From an uncultured Saprospiraceae bacterium (GTDB taxonomy: Bacteria; Bacteroidota; Bacteroidia; Chitinophagales; Saprospiraceae), in contig CALGLY010000403.1 of assembly GCA_937959095.1 (NCBI GenBank), positions 1 through 10,208 on the forward strand: DNA of 10,208 nt. Direction: 5' to 3'. The notes under the pieces were generated by a model. That model worked only from the letters and a program-made list of their open reading frames with translations, did no database searches and was not told the origin of the DNA. Below, in pieces: positions 6,689-10,208 of this stretch. The position numbers and the translations under genes are program-made. Position 1 is the stretch's first letter. Every line of letters begins with the position of its first letter.

Positions 6689-7081
6689 TTAGAATATCAA
6701 TTCAGCAGGACGAATGTTTTTATCCTTTACTGGATACGCACTTGGATAGTCTTTCCGTACTACCGATAAGAGGCGCAAGGCTTCTAAGCGCGTCGCAAAA
6801 GCACCCGCACGTACTTTGTAGTAAGGACGTTCATGTGTCCAATCTATTGCTACATTCGGATAACGGTATTGGAAGCGACGTTGTGTTTCATTCATCTTAG
6901 CACGGTCTGTAGTAGCCGTGATTTGAATGCGCCAACCTTCCATTGTCGTTATCGCCTTATTTATCTCTACGAAGCGTTGCATCATTTGTTGTACCGCAGG
7001 TTCTTCTTTATAAATCACCTGTGCTTCTATCTGCATCGCTATTCCTAACACGAATAAAACGCCTAAAAGTATCTTTTTCAT
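6689..7081 (-). CDS. Small exported SPOR-domain protein
   Basis: The frame is open from 7144, but the start chosen is the ATG at 7081, because it begins a textbook signal peptide (MKKILLGVLFVLGIAMQIEA, cleavage before Q21); the earlier residues are polar and lie in the repeat. The 130-residue product has a C-terminal SPOR domain at about 49-119: GWRIQITATTDR (49-60), YPNVAIDWTHERPYYKVRAG (74-93), then FATRLEALRLLSVVRKDYP (95-113). SPOR domains bind peptidoglycan, typically glycan stripped of stem peptides at division or remodelling sites. There is no lipobox and no extra membrane segment, so it should be free in the periplasm. Lying between pbpC and rodA on the same strand, it fits a wall-binding helper. 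The ending RPAELIF is typical of small Bacteroidota SPOR proteins. Confidence 0.88.
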   Translation of the reverse strand: MKKILLGVLFVLGIAMQIEAQVIYKEEPAVQQMMQRFVEINKAITTMEGWRIQITATTDRAKMNETQRRFQYRYPNVAIDWTHERPYYKVRAGAFATRLEALRLLSVVRKDYPSAYPVKDKNIRPAELIF

Positions 7082-7302
7082 ATTGATAAGTAGATATGAG
7101 CTATTAAGATCTGAAATGTGAGACGCTATTCGTTTACAAATCAAATCTTTATCTCTTTCTTATTCGGAAATTTATTTTTTCCGTTTAATCTCGCTTGCTG
7201 CAAAAATAGCAAATTCAACGCAAAGTGTAATTAGGGATTTACATAGATGTTACGATACGTTATATTTTGATGTAAATGTAACATATAAACCAACTAAAAG
7301 CC
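7082..7302. other. Gap between pbpC and the SPOR gene
   Basis: Besides the repeat at 7085-7193, this 221-base gap contains ATGTTAC (7247-7253) and GTAACAT (7278-7284), a 7-bp inverted repeat with a 24-base loop just after the pbpC stop. CAAAAATA (7201-7208) reads TATTTTTG on the minus strand, an exact -7 box match about 120 bases before the SPOR start, but no -33 element is well placed. An own promoter for the SPOR gene is therefore possible. Confidence 0.4.
7085..7193 (-). repeat. Diverged intergenic repeat, copy B, upstream of the SPOR gene
   Basis: This is the partner of 379-488 and sits immediately before the SPOR start codon. Its small stem is CGGAAA (7165-7170) with TTTCCG (7178-7183) around TTTATTT. 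Copy A has GGTAA/TTACC at this site, so the pair T-A has become A-T while pairing persists. The gene-proximal half, read on the minus strand, is made of words such as TCTCACATTTCAGATC and CTCATATCTAC. Confidence 0.55.
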
Positions 7303-9660
7303 TTATTCCACTATCTCAAAAGCCTGTTCCAAGCGATTTCCCTCTGCATCCACTAGCGTGAGGGTATGCAATCCCACATCAGGCTGCAAAGGTAATTCGT
7401 GAAAATGCTGTGTTTTCCCGATGTATTCACTATCCAGGTGCCAATAGACTTCCATTTCAGGCGTGCGGTGGGCTGCTTGAAAAACGGTACTGCTCCGCTC
7501 GCCGTCCAAATCAATAGGTAAGGTGATTTTTGCGAAACGTTTCGGATAAATCAATTGCATCGGCTGCTGTTGCCCTTCCGAAGCACAATCGGGACGAAGC
7601 GGCGGCAGCACTTGATAAGCAGGATGTTTCGATTTATAATAAAACTCCTGTACAGGCGGCAATACAAACCACGCCCGATGCTGCATTTTGTGCGGAGTTT
7701 CGCAATCGCTATGCACGCGCCACTGCTGGGAGGCATCCAAATGAACCTCTTGATGATAAGTACACGCACCCAAATTCAAGGCATTTTGATTTGCCCAAAT
7801 CGTATCGACAGGACAAATGCTCAAGGGGCGATAACCACTTGCTTTGCATATCGGCAAACGAATAAGTTCATCATAAGGCGGCTCGAACCAAGCTTCTTGC
7901 TGTGGCAATTCCTTGAAAATATCAAACAAAATCGGAGCAGCAGCCTTTACCCCCACCAAACCTGGACGACCTTCGCCATCTGCATTACCTACCCACACAC
8001 CCACTACATAGCGCGTATCCAAACCAACTGCCCAAGCATCGCGAAAACCAAAGCTTGTACCTGTTTTCCAAGCTATTTTTCTACGGGATGAAAATGCCGA
8101 CCACTCCCCTTCCGAGTTGGGGCGTTCTACTTCACGCATCGCTTCAAAGGTTTGATAAATAGAAGCGGCATTAAAATGAGGTGCTTCTTTTTGTAAATTA
8201 AGCGTGTTTTCGACTTTGGTTTTATTTTTCACATAATTAATTCCTCTAAAGTCTTTTGGATTGTAGCGTCCGCTTTGGTCTGCAAAATGATTTAGGGTAC
8301 GCGCCATGCTTGTATAAGTGATGCTTACTTGTTCGAGGGTCGCTTCTGCGCCACCAAGTGCGAGCGTGAGACCATAATGATTGGGCGATTGATTGATAGT
8401 CTTGAAATTCAATTGTTGCAAACGGTAATGAAATTTCTCTAAACCATAATTTTGCAACATCCGCACAATTGGGATATTGAGAGAGCGCACAATTGCCCGT
8501 TTCGCGCTGACTGCACCATCGTATTTTTTATGGAAATTTTCAGGCCGATAGCCATCTATTTGGGTCGGAATATCAGCGATTAAGCTATTCGGCACGATGT
8601 TTCCATCTTGTAGCATTGCAGCATAAAGAAAGGGTTTCAGAATACTGCCTGTGCTTCGTGGCGCACTTATCACGTCCACTTGTTCGCCTTGTGAAGCGCC
8701 TGCGCCTGCTACATTCCCGATATAAGCCAGCACATCACCTGTCTCTACTTCTATAACGATAGCAGCAGCATTATAGATATGATTTTGCCGAAGCACGGAT
8801 TGATGTCGCGCTAAAATGGCATTGAGTCGGTTTTGTACATTCGCATCTATGGTCGTGCGTAGGCGGTGGCGACCATGCTCGCGCATCGCTCTATCCAATA
8901 GGTGTGGTGCAAAACGCGGCAAAGGAAGCGGACGTTCTGGGAGGCTTTCGGCTTTGGCAAGTGCACAACTTAGACTATCCAATTGCCCGATAGCAAGCAA
9001 TCTATCCAATAAGCGATTGCGTTTTTTTAGAAGGGCATCCCTATTTCGTCCTGGATGAATGAGCGCAGGACTATTCGGCAACACTGCCAAAGTAGCCGCC
9101 TCCGACCAAGAAAGCAAGCTCGGTGCTTTTCCAAAATATCGCCAAGCTGCCGCATCTAGTCCCACCACATTCCCGCCAAAAGGTGCATTGGCAGCGTACA
9201 AATGCAAAATTTTGTCTTTAGAATGTCGCCACTCCAAGCGCGTAGCGAGTAGTATTTCAATGAGTTTATTCCAAATGTTCCGTTGCTTTGCTTTTCGGGA
9301 GAGGCGAATATTTTGCATCGTCAATGTACTGCCACCACTCACGATATGTCCTGCTCGTAGGTTTTGGCGCGTAGCCCGAAACAATGCTCGAATATCCACG
9401 CCCCAATGCTGATAAAATCGTCTGTCCTCAAATTGCGTGATGGCTACTTTAAATTTTTCTGGAATGCTATCGCTGACTGGAAATCGCCATTGTCCATCGC
9501 TGGCTATGCGTGCGCCTAGGAGTTCGCCTGTTTTGCTTTCTAGTACTTGACTCATTGGTCCATCGAAGAGGGGCTTTGGTAGGGAGAAAATATAAGTGAG
9601 GAGTGCTAGTAGAAGTAGCAAGAGGAACGCGTGTTTTCGTTGTAGCTTTGGGCGGTTCAT
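7303..9660 (-). CDS. pbpC: Penicillin-binding protein 1C, bifunctional class A PBP
   Basis: This 785-residue protein joins glycan strands and cross-links peptides at the outer face of the inner membrane. An N-terminal membrane anchor (AFLLLLLLALLTYIFSL, 11-27) precedes the GT51 glycosyltransferase, with the catalytic glutamate in FEDRRF (77-82), GGSTLTMQ (109-116) and ILHLYAANAPFGGNVVGLDA (151-170). The transpeptidase domain has SILK (339-342, serine nucleophile S339), SLN (393-395) and KTGTS (532-536). The last 90 or so residues (about 695-785) match the PBP1C-type C-terminal beta domain, which with the length and KTGTSFGFRDAWAVG favours PBP1C over PBP1A/1B. All catalytic residues are present. 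In E. coli pbpC follows the alpha-2-macroglobulin gene yfhM; here nothing similar is adjacent. A candidate -7 box, TATATTTG (9849-9842), lies about 180 bases upstream. Confidence 0.95.
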   Translation of the reverse strand: MNRPKLQRKHAFLLLLLLALLTYIFSLPKPLFDGPMSQVLESKTGELLGARIASDGQWRFPVSDSIPEKFKVAITQFEDRRFYQHWGVDIRALFRATRQNLRAGHIVSGGSTLTMQNIRLSRKAKQRNIWNKLIEILLATRLEWRHSKDKILHLYAANAPFGGNVVGLDAAAWRYFGKAPSLLSWSEAATLAVLPNSPALIHPGRNRDALLKKRNRLLDRLLAIGQLDSLSCALAKAESLPERPLPLPRFAPHLLDRAMREHGRHRLRTTIDANVQNRLNAILARHQSVLRQNHIYNAAAIVIEVETGDVLAYIGNVAGAGASQGEQVDVISAPRSTGSILKPFLYAAMLQDGNIVPNSLIADIPTQIDGYRPENFHKKYDGAVSAKRAIVRSLNIPIVRMLQNYGLEKFHYRLQQLNFKTINQSPNHYGLTLALGGAEATLEQVSITYTSMARTLNHFADQSGRYNPKDFRGINYVKNKTKVENTLNLQKEAPHFNAASIYQTFEAMREVERPNSEGEWSAFSSRRKIAWKTGTSFGFRDAWAVGLDTRYVVGVWVGNADGEGRPGLVGVKAAAPILFDIFKELPQQEAWFEPPYDELIRLPICKASGYRPLSICPVDTIWANQNALNLGACTYHQEVHLDASQQWRVHSDCETPHKMQHRAWFVLPPVQEFYYKSKHPAYQVLPPLRPDCASEGQQQPMQLIYPKRFAKITLPIDLDGERSSTVFQAAHRTPEMEVYWHLDSEYIGKTQHFHELPLQPDVGLHTLTLVDAEGNRLEQAFEIVE

Positions 9661-9989
9661 GTTTTCTTAATTCTTTTTGCTGGTTTTGAGGAGGTCGTCT
9701 AAATATTATACTTTCCCCAAACTCCATCTTATGCGTATTGAGTAAAGATAAAGAAGGTATACTACAATTGGCGAAGAAAGGACAAAAAATACAACAAGCC
9801 CAAGACATGCTAAAAGCCTCTTATCTACTTTTTCATAGTCTCAAATATACGAGAATTTTGGGAGAAAAGAACCTGCTCGTTCCAGTCAGGCGGGCTTCAA
9901 AACTCTAACTATAGTCCGTATTTTTCTCCAATACTACTACAAGAAAAACTTGAAATATTCCTACATTTAACATTCAAAAAAGAAAATCT
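9661..9989. other. Divergent region between pbpC and maeB
   Basis: This 329-base gap should carry the promoters of both genes. On the minus strand TATATTTG (9849-9842) matches the -7 box exactly but lacks a -33 element. For maeB, TACATTTA (9962-9969) is one mismatch from the box and only 20 bases before the ATG. A GC-rich hairpin lies at 9869-9898, and a weak plus-strand open frame runs 9738-9908 without an ATG start. I see no secure gene. Confidence 0.5.
9869..9898. terminator. GC-rich hairpin, possible terminator on the minus strand
   Basis: GAACCTGC (9869-9876) pairs with GCGGGCTTC (9890-9898) with one bulged C and one T-G wobble, leaving a 13-base loop. It is markedly GC-rich against its surroundings. 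On the minus strand it is followed by TTTTCTCCC, a terminator-like tail, but no minus-strand gene ends here. It may instead be an intergenic repeat unit. Confidence 0.4.
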
Positions 9990-10208
9990 ATGTCTAAAAA
10001 AATACAGAAGGAAGAAGCCTTAAAGTATCACTCGGAAGGACGACCAGGGAAAATAGAAGTGATTCCTACTAAAGCAACTGCAAATCAGCGCGATTTATCA
10101 CTAGCCTATTCTCCTGGCGTAGCGGATCCCTGTTTGGCTATTGAGGCAGATGAAAATGATGCGTATAAATACACCGCCAAAGGAAATCTCGTAGCCGTGA
10201 TAAGCAAT
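9990..10208 (+). CDS. maeB: NADP-dependent malic enzyme, N-terminal part, cut by window edge
   Basis: The first 73 codons are present from the ATG at 9990, and the frame runs off the right edge. The enzyme converts malate and NADP+ to pyruvate, CO2 and NADPH in the cytoplasm. Residues 10-50, with ALKYHSEGRPGKIEVIPTK (10-28) and DLSLAYSPGVADPCLAI (35-51), are the characteristic start of bacterial MaeB-type malic enzymes; Y40 in LAYSPGVA matches the conserved tyrosine proposed to act in catalysis. GNLVAVISN (65-73) reaches the next conserved segment. Full-length relatives are often about 760 residues, with a C-terminal phosphotransacetylase-like domain; whether that is present cannot be seen. 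The start is preceded by an A-rich stretch (CAAAAAAGAAAAT) rather than a Shine-Dalgarno sequence, as usual in Bacteroidota. Confidence 0.95.
   Translation, partial: MSKKIQKEEALKYHSEGRPGKIEVIPTKATANQRDLSLAYSPGVADPCLAIEADENDAYKYTAKGNLVAVISN

Noticed and set aside
7082..7144. Longer start (MICKRIASHISDL) for the SPOR protein
   Set aside because: The added residues are polar and encoded by the intergenic repeat; the internal MKKILLGVLF begins a proper signal peptide.
7530..8091. Long plus-strand open frames of up to 178 codons
   Set aside because: They lie antisense to pbpC, whose protein sequence is unmistakable; the products are low in recognisable motifs and look like shadows.
9467..9808. 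Minus-strand open frame reading MSWACCIFCPFF
   Set aside because: Its second half overlaps pbpC in another frame, and the cysteine-rich start followed by PPKATTKT-like composition does not look like a protein.

Overview
The window looks like an ordinary chromosomal stretch from a member of the Bacteroidota, possibly near the Saprospiria. Three things suggest this: AT-rich gaps between genes, promoter-like TAnnTTTG -7 boxes with no Shine-Dalgarno sequences, and typical Bacteroidota versions of RodA, PBP1C, a small SPOR protein and a FemAB-like protein. The assignment is by protein and promoter style only, because no rRNA or taxon marker is present.

Layout, left to right. Positions 1-360 (minus) hold the N-terminal part of a XerC/XerD-type tyrosine recombinase that runs off the left edge. 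About 670 bases without a gene follow. A FemAB/GNAT-like protein (1029-1949, plus) converges with an IGHMBP2-type superfamily 1B helicase (1961-3865, minus) across 11 bases. The helicase diverges from a secreted protein of unknown function (4136-4921, plus). That gene converges with rodA (5146-6549, minus), and the gap between them holds two hairpins, one of them a 162-base near-palindrome. Upstream of rodA on the same strand are a small exported SPOR-domain protein (6689-7081) and penicillin-binding protein 1C (7303-9660). NADP-dependent malic enzyme (maeB) starts at 9990 (plus), diverging from pbpC, and runs off the right edge.

Functionally, pbpC, the SPOR gene and rodA form a same-strand peptidoglycan group: a bifunctional glycosyltransferase/transpeptidase, a putative glycan-binding protein and a SEDS glycosyltransferase. 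The gaps between them are 139 and 221 bases, so a single transcript is possible but not shown. The other genes look like unrelated housekeeping or orphan loci.

I see no CRISPR array, tRNA, rRNA, transposase, toxin-antitoxin pair or recognisable defence system. The most unusual content lies between genes: the 162-base near-palindrome beside the rodA stop codon, a perfect 19-bp hairpin next to it, a third imperfect palindrome between the SPOR gene and rodA, and a diverged repeat of about 110 bases upstream of both the recombinase and the SPOR gene, whose small stem keeps its pairing although its sequence has changed.
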